Under the pieces are notes generated by a model. The model did no database searches. It saw only the letters and a program-made list of their open reading frames with translations, and had not been told where the DNA came from. The position numbers and the translations under genes are program-made. This document shows positions 35,184 through 44,167 of a stretch of DNA of 64,000 bases, in pieces (position 1 is the first letter of the stretch; each line of letters starts with the position of its first letter). The stretch is taken from the NCBI GenBank assembly GCA_015207155.1, contig JADEXK010000021.1:1-64000 (forward strand). The letters are read 5' to 3'. The DNA is from Nostocales cyanobacterium LEGE 11386. Lineage in GTDB: Bacteria; Cyanobacteriota; Cyanobacteriia; Cyanobacteriales; Nostocaceae.

Positions 35184-36233
35184 ATGCATCTGCATATTCT
35201 GCAAATCTTTCCGGAAATTGGGATTAATGAAACTTTTGATAGTGGTGCGGTAACTGCCAGAAGCATCGCTGAAAGTTGGGATAATCAATGGCTGGATTTA
35301 TTACAAAACAATACCAGTAATAACTTATATGGAGCGCTGACAAATCTGGGTGTATTTTTTGCTGTAGGAACTCTCCTATTTTTTATGATGCAATGGCTCA
35401 AAGATGTTATATACAGCGAATATTCCCGCCCTATAACGGGTTTGATTTGGCCTTTTATCGTAGTTGTCCTGTTAAGTAATGCGGGAGATGGCAGCATCCT
35501 TTCTAGTTTGACCTTGGGAGTTAGAAATTTTATTAATACCGTTAATCAGCAAGTAGTCACTACAGCCGATGCTAATCAAACTTATCAGCAAGCACTGAAT
35601 ATGAGTTTAGCTGAAGAAGTAGCTGGTTCTTTACTGCGTCCTTGTCAATCACTAACTGGTGAACAACAAACCCAATGCTTTGCTAGAGCCAGCGACCAAA
35701 TCGATGCTCTCTGGCGAGAATATAGAAATTTATACGGTAATAGAGTTTGGATTCAAAGATTAGAAAATCAGGTGATTTCACTGAAATTCGGTACAGGAAA
35801 TTTATCAGAAACAACCTTTAACGCTCTATTGGGTAATACAGTTCAAACCAGTATCAAAAACTTTTTAATTTCTTTGCAATATGCTTTTCAGAATTTAATC
35901 GAAGCCACTATGCTGCTGATAGCAGCTTTAGGGCCTCTAGCTGTGGGTGCTTCTTTGTTACCTGTAGCTGGAAAACCAATTTTTGCCTGGCTGACAGGAT
36001 TCTTCTCGGCGGGAATAGCCAAGATTTCATTTAATATTATTGCTGCATTAACTGCCGCAGTCATTATTAATGGCCCTGCCGAAAATCCTAATGCCAATCC
36101 CGATTTAATGTGGTTCATAATTTTTCTAGGAATTTTAGCGCCACTTTTATCTTTAGTTGTAGCTGGTGCAGGAGGATTTGCAGTTTTTAGTGCTATTAAT
36201 AGTACAGCTTCTTTGGTGAAGGATAGGATATAA
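35184..36233 (+). CDS. VirB6/TrbL-like polytopic membrane protein
   Basis: This 349-residue protein has transmembrane stretches near residues 52-75 (GVFFAVGTLLFFMMQWL), 88-105, 236-262, 268-296 and 306-342. A large non-hydrophobic region of about 130 residues lies between the second and third. VirB6/TrbL channel proteins have the same combination of a [11 protein letters not shown] loop and a C-terminal bundle. It sits between the VirB5-like and VirB8-like genes, the standard order. The C-terminal block is Gly/Ala-rich (PLLSLVVAGAGGFAVFSA). Confidence 0.65.
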   Translation: MHLHILQIFPEIGINETFDSGAVTARSIAESWDNQWLDLLQNNTSNNLYGALTNLGVFFAVGTLLFFMMQWLKDVIYSEYSRPITGLIWPFIVVVLLSNAGDGSILSSLTLGVRNFINTVNQQVVTTADANQTYQQALNMSLAEEVAGSLLRPCQSLTGEQQTQCFARASDQIDALWREYRNLYGNRVWIQRLENQVISLKFGTGNLSETTFNALLGNTVQTSIKNFLISLQYAFQNLIEATMLLIAALGPLAVGASLLPVAGKPIFAWLTGFFSAGIAKISFNIIAALTAAVIINGPAENPNANPDLMWFIIFLGILAPLLSLVVAGAGGFAVFSAINSTASLVKDRI

Positions 36234-36268
36234 ATTTTCAGCATGATCGATGAGTTGGAAATAAGAGA

Positions 36269-37090
36269 ATGGTAAATTTACTCAAAAAAAGACAACAAAC
36301 CGGTAGTATTCTCACAACCTTTGCGATCGCCACCTTTAGTTTGCATTTATTGGTGTTATTTTTATTCATTTTGCAAGGGTTAAATATTCGCCAACTCAGT
36401 CTGAGAAAACCGCCTAACTTTGTGCAGATGATCGATGGTCAACCCCTAGCTGCTACTGATGATTTAGCCAGAGACCCTGAAGCAATTCGCCAATTCATCA
36501 GTAAAACCATGACATCAATGTTCAATTGGTCTGGAACCCTCCCACCACAAACCATTGAAGAAGCCGCAAAACCGCAACCAGATCCAGGAATTATGGTGAG
36601 AACACCAGAAGGTGGTAGCCAAAAAGTTACTACCACTAGTTGGGTAGCTAGTTTTGCTTTTTCAGAAGATTTTCGTAAAGGTTTCTTAAGTGCGATCGCG
36701 CAAATGACACCACCAGAAGTTTTCTCTAGCAATCCCAGCCAAGCTATGTCAGCAGAGTTAATTGTGAAGCGGGTTTATCCTCCAGAAGAAATTGCTCCTG
36801 GTAAGTGGCGAGTGGGGATGGTAGCCGACCTAATTCAAAAAAGACAAGATGATGACAGAAGAACAGTAACACCATTTAATAAAGATTTACTGGTACGTGC
36901 AGTAGACTATTATCCCTACCCCTTAGCTGATACTAGCACTGATATCCAAAAAGCAATTTATAGTAATCGCACTGATAAATTAGAAATTTACGAAATTCGT
37001 AATTTATGTTTATTGGATGACTACAGCAATCTTAGTGCAGATAAATCCAATCCATGTAACGTACAAACCTCTGGCAGCTTTATCAGATAA
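36269..37090 (+). CDS. VirB8-like bitopic protein, copy 1
   Basis: A 273-residue protein with a short cytosolic N-terminus, one transmembrane helix (about residues 14-38, TTFAIATFSLHLLVLFLFIL), and a [11 protein letters not shown] domain (MTSMFNWSGTLPP, PFNKDLLVRAVDYYPY, RTDKLEIYEIRN). This is the VirB8/TraE topology: a single anchor with an NTF2-like domain outside. It shares the pattern LVQ-DG-A, D-IR-F---TM, FNK--LVRA-D and LEIYEI with the next gene, so the two arose by duplication. Function is inferred from topology and context. Confidence 0.55.
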   Translation: MVNLLKKRQQTGSILTTFAIATFSLHLLVLFLFILQGLNIRQLSLRKPPNFVQMIDGQPLAATDDLARDPEAIRQFISKTMTSMFNWSGTLPPQTIEEAAKPQPDPGIMVRTPEGGSQKVTTTSWVASFAFSEDFRKGFLSAIAQMTPPEVFSSNPSQAMSAELIVKRVYPPEEIAPGKWRVGMVADLIQKRQDDDRRTVTPFNKDLLVRAVDYYPYPLADTSTDIQKAIYSNRTDKLEIYEIRNLCLLDDYSNLSADKSNPCNVQTSGSFIR

Positions 37091-37137
37091 AAATCCTATG
37101 AATTTAATAACTTTCTCATTCATTTATTCAAGTATTT

Positions 37138-37824
37138 ATGCAATTACTAAAACCAGAAAATAAAAAAAGTAGCATCTTGCCACTTTTAGCTGTAGGAACA
37201 TTCAGTTTACATTTATTTAGCTTGCTATTACTTTTGTTTCACAGTTCAATGTTGCAAGATTTAAAGCAGCAGTTAACACCTAAAAGTTTAGTGCAACTTG
37301 TCGATGGTCGTGCCATTACCGCAGACCCCAAACAAAGTTATGAGCGACATCCAGACACAATTCGCCGCTTTGTAGGTGAAACTATGACCTTAATGCTTAC
37401 CTGGTCACAACAACAGCCACCAATAACAGTATGGGAAATTAGTTCGCAACTCTTAGCTAATGATTTGAAACCAAGATTTCAATCAGAAATTACTAATTTA
37501 AATTCAACCAAGCAATTTGCCAATATTAATCAAGGAACTGAATATGTATTAGTAGTACAAAAAATTTCTCAACCAACCCAAATAGCTGATGGTAATTGGA
37601 AAGTAGAAATGCTGGCAAATCAATTAAATTTTACCGGTTCTAATAATTTGGGAACATCAATCCCATTTAACAAACAAATCTTAGTGCGAGCAATAGATGA
37701 ACCAGCAACTTCACTACCAACCAAACCATTGCCATGGCATTTAGCAGCATACCGCCTAGGCGAAGCTAGGCTAGAAATTTACGAGATATGTGACATCAAA
37801 GATAATACCTGTTCTGGCAATTAG
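37138..37824 (+). CDS. VirB8-like bitopic protein, copy 2
   Basis: This 228-residue paralogue of the previous gene carries the same blocks: FSLHLFSLLLLLFHSSML (membrane anchor), LVQLVDGRAITADPKQ, HPDTIRRFVGETMTLMLTW, PFNKQILVRAIDEP and RLEIYEICDIKDNTC. It lacks about 45 residues in the middle of copy 1. Two tandem VirB8-type proteins may form a mixed ring. It lies 47 bases after copy 1. Confidence 0.55.
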   Translation: MQLLKPENKKSSILPLLAVGTFSLHLFSLLLLLFHSSMLQDLKQQLTPKSLVQLVDGRAITADPKQSYERHPDTIRRFVGETMTLMLTWSQQQPPITVWEISSQLLANDLKPRFQSEITNLNSTKQFANINQGTEYVLVVQKISQPTQIADGNWKVEMLANQLNFTGSNNLGTSIPFNKQILVRAIDEPATSLPTKPLPWHLAAYRLGEARLEIYEICDIKDNTCSGN

Positions 37825-37856
37825 CAACTCAGCAAATTCAAACCAAGTAATACATT

Positions 37857-39422
37857 ATGACTTCTTATTCAATTCACTCAGAACTTTCCCCACAACGTTT
37901 AATTAAACCAACTACTGACAATTACCAACCAGAAGTAGGGTCTTTAGATTGGGAATCCAGAATGGCCAAATTGGTTGGCTTTGAAGAAGAAGCTCCAAAG
38001 GTCAACGTTGAAGCATTAGCAGAAGACTCAGCTAGTTTGCAGCCGTCGCCATCTCAGCCACAAGAAGTGCAAACTGAGCAACCCCTATCATCTAATCCCT
38101 TTGCTAAGTTAGCCTTGGTAGGCAGCGCCACCTTGGCTGTAGTTATGGTGGCTGGTGTGTTTTTATCGCAGGTAATGAATACCAGCAATCAAAAGCCAAG
38201 AGAGAATAATCTTGTTTCCCCAACAGCTGCATTGCCATCAACAAGTGAATCCTCCCGGCAAAATTTAGAACAAGAAATAGAGACTTTAAAAACAAAATTA
38301 GCCTTGGCTGAACAAGCAGAGGCGGTGACAGCAGCCCAACAAAATCTCAGAAATAGAGCAGCTTCAAGGATTGAAACTCCACAGACAAACACCAGAACAT
38401 CAACACCTGTACAAACTGCTGCCTCTACACCCCGAGTAGTAACAGTTGAGCGCATCATAGAAAAACCTTATTCTCCACCTCTTCCTGTACCACCAATTGC
38501 TATTGCGCCGCCACCTTCACCAGCACCTCTACCAGTTCCTAACCCAGACACTAAACCATCTACACCCGATCCCCTTGAGGAATGGACAAGGTTAGCAAAG
38601 TTAGGTAGCTACGGTCAGGTGTCTGCTACTGGTCAATCTAGCAGGAATGCAGCTAGGTCTGAACCTGTAAACAATACTAATGCACAGGTCCAGGCAACAA
38701 ACTCCGACCCTGAACCAACCCCACCACAACAAGATTCTAGAATCAGCCAAGCACAACCGCAAAACTCGAAATCTATCAAAGTAGGAAGTAGTGCCAAAGC
38801 TGTGTTAGCCACAGCCATATTTGGGGAAACTACGAGATCAAGGAATAATGACAGTGATGAAAATGCCAATGTATTTGTTTTGCGTTTGAAACAACCACTC
38901 AAAGCTGTAGATGGTGAAATCGCTGTACCTGCTAATACTGAATTATTAGCCGAAATTCGCTCTATTTCTGAACAAGGATTGCTACATCTGGATGTAGTCA
39001 AAGTTGTTTCGCAAGATAATGGCGAACTCATAGAAAGGAACTTACCCAAAAGTGCAATTATTGTTCGCGCTCCCCAAGGTAAACCTTTAGTAGCCAGTAA
39101 ATTTCCTAATCAAGGTGCATCCATAGCGGGAATGGATGCAGGATTATTTATTTTGGGAGGTATTGGTAAAGCGGCAGAGTTATTTAATCGTACTGATACC
39201 CAAGTTGTCAACCAAGGTGCTGCCGGTACTATAGTCACCACAACTAACCCCCAACGCAACGTAGCTGCTGGAATTGTGGAAGGTGGTTTGAACTCTATCG
39301 TTCCCCAAATTTCACAACGTAATCAACAGGCCATCTCGCAAATGATGCAACAAACTAATGTTTGGTTCATACCAGCTGGCAAAGAAGTGGAAATCTATGT
39401 TAACAGAACAATGCAATTGTAA
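37857..39422 (+). CDS. VirB10/TrbI-like protein
   Basis: The 521-residue protein has an N-terminal cytosolic region, one transmembrane helix at about residues 84-106, a coiled coil at about 133-170, a Pro-rich spacer (PPLPVPPIAIAPPPSPAP, about 205-235) and a C-terminal beta-rich domain. VFVLRLKQPLKAVDGEIAVPANTELLAEI and VRAPQGKPLVA resemble the VirB10 barrel. That layout (anchor, Pro-rich linker, barrel spanning to the outer membrane) is diagnostic of VirB10/TrbI. The start follows the preceding gene by 32 bases. I judge it the second most secure member of the cluster. Confidence 0.7.
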   Translation: MTSYSIHSELSPQRLIKPTTDNYQPEVGSLDWESRMAKLVGFEEEAPKVNVEALAEDSASLQPSPSQPQEVQTEQPLSSNPFAKLALVGSATLAVVMVAGVFLSQVMNTSNQKPRENNLVSPTAALPSTSESSRQNLEQEIETLKTKLALAEQAEAVTAAQQNLRNRAASRIETPQTNTRTSTPVQTAASTPRVVTVERIIEKPYSPPLPVPPIAIAPPPSPAPLPVPNPDTKPSTPDPLEEWTRLAKLGSYGQVSATGQSSRNAARSEPVNNTNAQVQATNSDPEPTPPQQDSRISQAQPQNSKSIKVGSSAKAVLATAIFGETTRSRNNDSDENANVFVLRLKQPLKAVDGEIAVPANTELLAEIRSISEQGLLHLDVVKVVSQDNGELIERNLPKSAIIVRAPQGKPLVASKFPNQGASIAGMDAGLFILGGIGKAAELFNRTDTQVVNQGAAGTIVTTTNPQRNVAAGIVEGGLNSIVPQISQRNQQAISQMMQQTNVWFIPAGKEVEIYVNRTMQL

Positions 39423-39478
39423 TTCGTAATTACATTGAACTACTCCACTCCCTATTCCCTACTCCCCTGTGTATAGTC

Positions 39479-40051
39479 ATGAAACACATTAACTTGACAG
39501 GAAAAACTTTAAAATACTCAGATTTATTCCCCCTAGCTTCCTTGATTTTCTCTACTGCAATATTATTGTTAGCAGGTCGTGCTGTAGCTAATAATGCTGT
39601 TCTTCGTTCCATGTTTTCTTGCCAAGCACAAGGCTTAGGGGGAGTAGTACCGACTCTCGAAGTTTCCTATCAGCAAGGAACAAATTTAAGCTTTATTCCA
39701 TCTGGCGAAACCATTAAAAAAGTTTGGTTAAACGACCCATCACAGGTAACTATGGATTTTGATGGCCCGATGTGTATGCAGTTCGGCCAAGAACGTAACT
39801 TTAATTCAGGAGATTGTAAAAACTCAGCCGCGAATGTCATTCAACTACGGCGAATTCAAAAACTAAAAATTCCGGGATTGCCCAAAACAGACAATACACT
39901 TTTAACAGTAATTACTGAAGGGCAAGGTAGAACTAAGCTCTACACCTTTAGAATACTATACGAAGATGTTACACCTGGATATCACACTTTAGCTATTTAT
40001 CCAGATGCAAATTCTCCTGGAGGAGCTAGTTGTGTGAGACCTCCACAATAA
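39479..40051 (+). CDS. Exported protein, possible VirB9/TraK-like
   Basis: A 190-residue protein with a signal anchor (about residues 13-38) and a beta-rich mature domain: GTNLSFIPSGETIKKVWLNDPSQVTMDF, then IQLRRIQKLKIPGL and TLLTVITEGQGRTKLYTFRI. The pattern G-T-x-x-x-F-x-x-x-G-x-x-I-x-x-V followed by a V-I-T-x-x-x-G-x-x-x-L-Y-x-F block resembles the N-terminal domain of VirB9/TraK proteins. No secretin-type C-terminus is visible. It closes the cluster and is followed by a repeat hairpin. Confidence 0.5.
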   Translation: MKHINLTGKTLKYSDLFPLASLIFSTAILLLAGRAVANNAVLRSMFSCQAQGLGGVVPTLEVSYQQGTNLSFIPSGETIKKVWLNDPSQVTMDFDGPMCMQFGQERNFNSGDCKNSAANVIQLRRIQKLKIPGLPKTDNTLLTVITEGQGRTKLYTFRILYEDVTPGYHTLAIYPDANSPGGASCVRPPQ

Positions 40052-40104
40052 AAAACTGATAAACTGTCATTTATTGAAGGTTTTGCAGCAAATCAGTTCG
40101 TAGT

Positions 40105-40120
40105 CAGGACTTTAGTCCTG
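40105..40120. repeat. CAGGACTTTAGTCCTG hairpin repeat
   Basis: The palindrome is the sister of 20505-20520. The 160-base space between the secretion cluster and the exporter gene also holds a CGTTAGTCGC stretch and a TGGGGGAAACCCCCA hairpin (40167-40181). Convergent genes meet here, so the hairpins may end both transcripts. Confidence 0.75.
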
Positions 40121-40214
40121 ATTTGAGAACTAAACTTCTTACCCTACGGGTTCGTTAGTCGCTCATGGGGGAAACCCCCAAGACCGCGCTAACTCACTAC
40201 AAACCTTTAATTAT

Positions 40215-41006
40215 TTACCCTGTTCTACTTATTACTTGATAATTTATCCAAGCTTCGCCAAAAACATAAATTGATAGTAATCCAAAAAAAATCCGCAGTG
40301 CCAGACTGACAACAGAATCGGGTAATTTTGGCAAAGTACGAGTACTCATTTGAACGCCTAAAAGACCTCCAAATCCCAAAACTAGACCTTGAATAAACAA
40401 AATATTTCCCTCTAATGTATGCCCTGTACAGGCAGCTAAAGCAGTAATTACAATCACACCCAAACTAGTTTGAATTGCTACTTTAATTTCTTCTCCTAGT
40501 AGTAACATTTGTAGGGGAACCATAATTGTTCCGCCACCCAAGCCAAAGAAGCCGGCTAAAATTCCGGCTGCTCCTCCAGTACCAATTTTAGAAAGTAATG
40601 GGTTAAATGCTGGTGCTGTATTCTCTGCTTGCTTTAAAATTAGTTGCTTGCGTAGCTCTATTAAATAGACATTAGCGAGTAATATGATGCCAAATGTAAA
40701 AAGTATGATGTAAGAGGGAATCTTGTTGGCGAAATAGACTCCAACTCCAGTAGTTAAAAAAGCGGGAATTCCTAAATAAATCACTCGCTTAAAATCAAAA
40801 TATCCCATCCACAAATTCTGCAAACTTCCAGAAATTGAAGTAATCACAATAGCCAGGCTACTAGTAGCGATCGCTTGCACAGGTGTATAACCTAGGGTAA
40901 CTAAAAGCGGAATTGTAATAATGCCGCCACCTATACCTAAAAGTCCAGCTATAACGCCAGATATTAGCCCACCAGCTATTAAAATCAACCAAACAAAATC
41001 ATTCAT
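40215..41006 (-). CDS. TauE/SafE family sulfite or organosulfur exporter
   Basis: The 263-residue protein has about seven to eight transmembrane helices and the family's paired Gly-rich motifs, GLLGIGGGIITIPLLVTLGY near the N-terminus and AGFFGLGGGTIMVPLQMLLL in the second half, which reflect its two-repeat structure. TauE/SafE proteins move sulfite, sulfoacetate or related anions across the inner membrane. It lies downstream of the sulfite oxidase-like gene (35-base gap), which suggests export of sulfate or sulfite formed by the pathway. Confidence 0.88.
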   Translation of the reverse strand: MNDFVWLILIAGGLISGVIAGLLGIGGGIITIPLLVTLGYTPVQAIATSSLAIVITSISGSLQNLWMGYFDFKRVIYLGIPAFLTTGVGVYFANKIPSYIILFTFGIILLANVYLIELRKQLILKQAENTAPAFNPLLSKIGTGGAAGILAGFFGLGGGTIMVPLQMLLLGEEIKVAIQTSLGVIVITALAACTGHTLEGNILFIQGLVLGFGGLLGVQMSTRTLPKLPDSVVSLALRIFFGLLSIYVFGEAWINYQVISRTG

Positions 41007-41041
41007 AAAAAAGGCTTAGTTAAACTTGATATTTAGGCTGG

Positions 41042-42328
41042 TTAACCTTGTACTGTTACCGGATGGCTGACAACACCTCCGTAAAGCAAGCCAAAATCAT
41101 TCCACGGAACTGTATTTGGTTGTGTGTTACCCAAATTATCAGTAGCACGAGCTTGGAGAGCATATTCTCCAGGAACTGGATGCCATTCAATATCCCACCG
41201 CACCCATGCAAAGGGAAAATTAGGTTCTCTCAGTCTTGCCAATTGCCAGGTTTTGCCACCATCCAAACTGACTTCCACACGCACAATTTTTCCTTTTCCA
41301 GACCAAGAACGCCCACGCAGCAGGTATTTTCTCGCAGAAAGCGTAGCTGGCCAAGCTAATTCAAAGGCACTCTTGACATTTTGGTAAGTGATTAACTTAC
41401 CTCTATACGGAGACTTAGCTGGGTAATCTGCGCCAGTCAGCACCATTTGGTCTAATACCCACTGTGAATATATGGGGGTTTCGGAAACTTCAATACGCTC
41501 AATCCATTTCACGTTGGCATTTCCTGACCAACCAGGAAATATTACACGACACGGCTGACCATGATCTGGGGGTAGTGCTTCTCCATTCATTGCATAGACG
41601 AGGAGAGAGTGATCTGCTGTGGCTTTGGCAATAGGAACTACACTGCTGAATTTAGCCTGATTTGTCCCTTTTGAGTCCAGCGAGTCTAAATCTGCCCCTT
41701 CAACTAATACATCTCTGGCTGTGGCTTTCACTCCAGCGCGCTCTAATAATAGACTAAGTGGTACACCAGTCCACTCAGCCACACCAATAGCGCCTAGCCT
41801 CCACCGCGTTCCAGAAAGAGGTATATTATAAGCTTCTTCAAAGAAACGCCGACCATTGGCAGCACACTCAATGGCACTAGTGACCGAGATTGAGGGCATA
41901 GCGATGATTTCATCGTATGTAAACTCGCAAGGGGTATTAACACCAGTTCCCTCAATTCGCAAACGCCATGTAGATAAATCAAAAGTGGGAGGCGCATGGC
42001 GATTATGAACATAAAACCAATCATTTGGCACCAAATAGCCACGCCCATACATTGCTTCCCAGTTCATCTCTAATGTGCCTTTACTATGAGAGATGTAGCC
42101 TGGTGGCAATGGTTTGATGATTTTACTACCCTTGGCTTTGGAAGCAGTCTCAGCATGAGCAGGTGCCGATCTAGCCAGTCCCCCCATAGCTCCAGCCCCG
42201 GCCATAGTCGCGAGGATTTGCAGAAAGCGCTGGCGAGAAATACCGGCAGATGTGCTTTGTTGCCAGATATACTCATCAACTCGCGCCTGTAAGTAATCCT
42301 CCTGGTCAAAGAGGTTTTCATCGCTCAA
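41042..42328 (-). CDS. Molybdopterin sulfite oxidase-like enzyme
   Basis: A 428-residue protein with a Tat-like leader (ISRQRFLQILATMAGAGAMGG, one arginine shifted) ending near SAPAHA. The oxidoreductase molybdopterin domain has YVHNRHAPPTFDLSTW, SVTSAIECAANGRRFFEE (the Mo-binding Cys in E-C-A-A-N-G-R) and GVPLSLLLERAG. The Mo-co dimerisation domain follows (VKWIERIEVSETP, SLDGGKTWQLARLREPNFPFAWVRWDIEW). Sulfite oxidases convert sulfite to sulfate in the periplasm. It stands between a PLP enzyme and a TauE/SafE exporter, so sulfur is the likely substrate. Related enzymes with other substrates exist. Confidence 0.87.
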   Translation of the reverse strand: MSDENLFDQEDYLQARVDEYIWQQSTSAGISRQRFLQILATMAGAGAMGGLARSAPAHAETASKAKGSKIIKPLPPGYISHSKGTLEMNWEAMYGRGYLVPNDWFYVHNRHAPPTFDLSTWRLRIEGTGVNTPCEFTYDEIIAMPSISVTSAIECAANGRRFFEEAYNIPLSGTRWRLGAIGVAEWTGVPLSLLLERAGVKATARDVLVEGADLDSLDSKGTNQAKFSSVVPIAKATADHSLLVYAMNGEALPPDHGQPCRVIFPGWSGNANVKWIERIEVSETPIYSQWVLDQMVLTGADYPAKSPYRGKLITYQNVKSAFELAWPATLSARKYLLRGRSWSGKGKIVRVEVSLDGGKTWQLARLREPNFPFAWVRWDIEWHPVPGEYALQARATDNLGNTQPNTVPWNDFGLLYGGVVSHPVTVQG

Positions 42329-42436
42329 ACTATTACCTCCTGTTCAATATAGTATTCGCGCTTCGTGGGCATGGAGAATAGGGGGATGAGGTAGGTGTTT
42401 CACCAATGCCTCATGCCCCATAACCCATGTCTCTAC

Positions 42437-43891
42437 CTACTTATTTATCACAGTCCAAACACCAGTCATTTCATCTTGTGTGTAGTCAGAGAAATAGTGA
42501 TCAACACCATTGTGAGATATTTCCGCAATTGCTTCGAGAAATCTCTCACAGTCTTCTAGTGTGTTGTAAACAGCAAAGCTAGCCCGGATAATGGTGGGAA
42601 TGTTACGAGTAATGCCCCTCTCTACTTCTTGAGCAATTTCGTAGTCTTGCTCGTCGGAAATATTTTTGAGTTTGCGAATGTATTCGTAAGTGCAGAAAGC
42701 CCCGGCTCGCACCCCAATTCCATATTCTTGTGCTAGGATTTCAGCCACTAAGCGGCCGTCAAACCCGTTAATATCGAAGGGAATCACATGGGCTAAGTTA
42801 TCTCCTGGAATATGTACTTGCACACCTGGAATACGCTGAAGCCGTGTGTATGTAAATTCAACAAGGTAATGTTCATATTCGGCAATGCGATCGCGCCCTA
42901 GCGCTTCGATAATTTCAATTGCTTTTGCTATGGCGATCGCACCCATCGCGTTTGGTGTTCCAGGATCATGCGCCCGTTCTGTATAAAAACGCTTGATTTC
43001 TAGGTTTCTGGTGATATAAGGTAGGTTTCCTCCCCCAATTTGATAAGGGTAACAGCTATCAAAAAACTCCTTAGGCCCCAGCAAAACCCCTGTTCCATAA
43101 GGGGCATACATTTTGTGCCCAGAGAAAGCAACAAAATCCAAATGACATGGGTCATCATCTGCACGCATATCTACCCGCTCATGCTGGATTAATTGACAGA
43201 CGTCAGCGAACATTTTGGCACCATACCGATGTGCTAAAGCGGCAATTTCATAAATCGGCGGTCTATAACCTGTAATCGTCGAAGCACCTGTAATGGTAAT
43301 TAATTTGATTTGCTCAGTTGGGGGGAGATTTTGATGCGCCTGGAAAATAGCCTCAATTTCAGCCACACTGACACTGCCATCAGGCTGGGTTCTGTATTGG
43401 ACAACTTCGTCTCTAGTTACCCAAGGCAGTAGGTTTGAGGAATGCTCAATGTCAGAAACTAAAATTTTGCCAGGTCTTTTTGCCCACAGTGTGGCAGCTC
43501 CATTAATTGCTTCTGTTGTATTCTTGGCAAAGATGACATAGTTTTGTGAGGAAGACCCCACAAAATCCCGGATCACATCCCGACTAGCGTCATATTCTCG
43601 TGTAGTGATAATCGACTTTTGCCCTGAACCTCGATGCACGCTGCCATAGGTGTCAAGCTTCTCGTCCACGTGCTGCTTGAGGCTGGCAAAGGGAGTGGTT
43701 GTAGCTCCATTATCCAAGTTGACGTACTTGATATAATTTCCACTCAAAGTTTTTACCTGGAAAGATAAAGACTCATTTGTGAATAAAGGTTTGATTTCTT
43801 GCTCCCAAAAGCTGTCAAAATTGCCTGTAAATAGTGGTGAATGAACGTTTTCTTGCTGCTTTTGTGTGCCCAATGCCAGTACGTCGGTCAT
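42437..43891 (-). CDS. PLP-dependent cysteine desulfurase/isopenicillin epimerase-like enzyme
   Basis: The 484-residue class V aminotransferase has an N-terminal extension (first 55 residues). Then come YVNLDNGATTTPFASL, SVHRGSGQKSIITTREYDASRDV, FAKNTTEAINGAA, and the PLP lysine in DFVAFSGHKMYAPYGTG. Near the C-terminus, GIGVRAGAFCTYEY carries a Cys at the place of the desulfurase active-site Cys. Members cleave C-S bonds of cysteine, cysteine sulfinate or related compounds. The downstream sulfite oxidase-like and exporter genes suggest the product is sulfite or a related anion. It starts the operon; a MITE separates it from upstream repeats. Confidence 0.82.
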   Translation of the reverse strand: MTDVLALGTQKQQENVHSPLFTGNFDSFWEQEIKPLFTNESLSFQVKTLSGNYIKYVNLDNGATTTPFASLKQHVDEKLDTYGSVHRGSGQKSIITTREYDASRDVIRDFVGSSSQNYVIFAKNTTEAINGAATLWAKRPGKILVSDIEHSSNLLPWVTRDEVVQYRTQPDGSVSVAEIEAIFQAHQNLPPTEQIKLITITGASTITGYRPPIYEIAALAHRYGAKMFADVCQLIQHERVDMRADDDPCHLDFVAFSGHKMYAPYGTGVLLGPKEFFDSCYPYQIGGGNLPYITRNLEIKRFYTERAHDPGTPNAMGAIAIAKAIEIIEALGRDRIAEYEHYLVEFTYTRLQRIPGVQVHIPGDNLAHVIPFDINGFDGRLVAEILAQEYGIGVRAGAFCTYEYIRKLKNISDEQDYEIAQEVERGITRNIPTIIRASFAVYNTLEDCERFLEAIAEISHNGVDHYFSDYTQDEMTGVWTVINK

Positions 43892-43960
43892 TTTTAGTAC
43901 CTCTATTTTTGATTGTTAATTTTTTTGACAAACCTAACCACGACAACGCTTGATTTAGTG

Positions 43961-44154
43961 CGAATTCGATGAACCTCACCCCAACCCCTCTCCGACACCC
44001 AGAGGGGCAAAAATCTCCCTGGTTTTAAACTAAAAATCAAGGTTTCAAAGCCTCTACGCCACTTGCTACAACGCGGGGAACCCGCGCAACGCAGTGGCTC
44101 CTCCTGGCAGGGGAGAGGTTTGGAGAGGGGTTTTTTCCACTTGTCGAACTTACG
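43961..44154. mobile_element. MITE-like element, copy 2, with 11-bp target duplication
   Basis: The element has ends CGAATTCGAT and TCGAACTTACG and shares the right-hand 100 bases with copy 1 (26738-26937), including GCCACTTGCTACAACGCGGG. It is flanked by identical 11-base sequences TTGATTTAGTG at 43950-43960 and 44155-44165, which look like a target-site duplication. The element lies about 70 bases upstream of the PLP enzyme gene. Confidence 0.85.
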
Positions 44155-44167
44155 TTGATTTAGTGAG

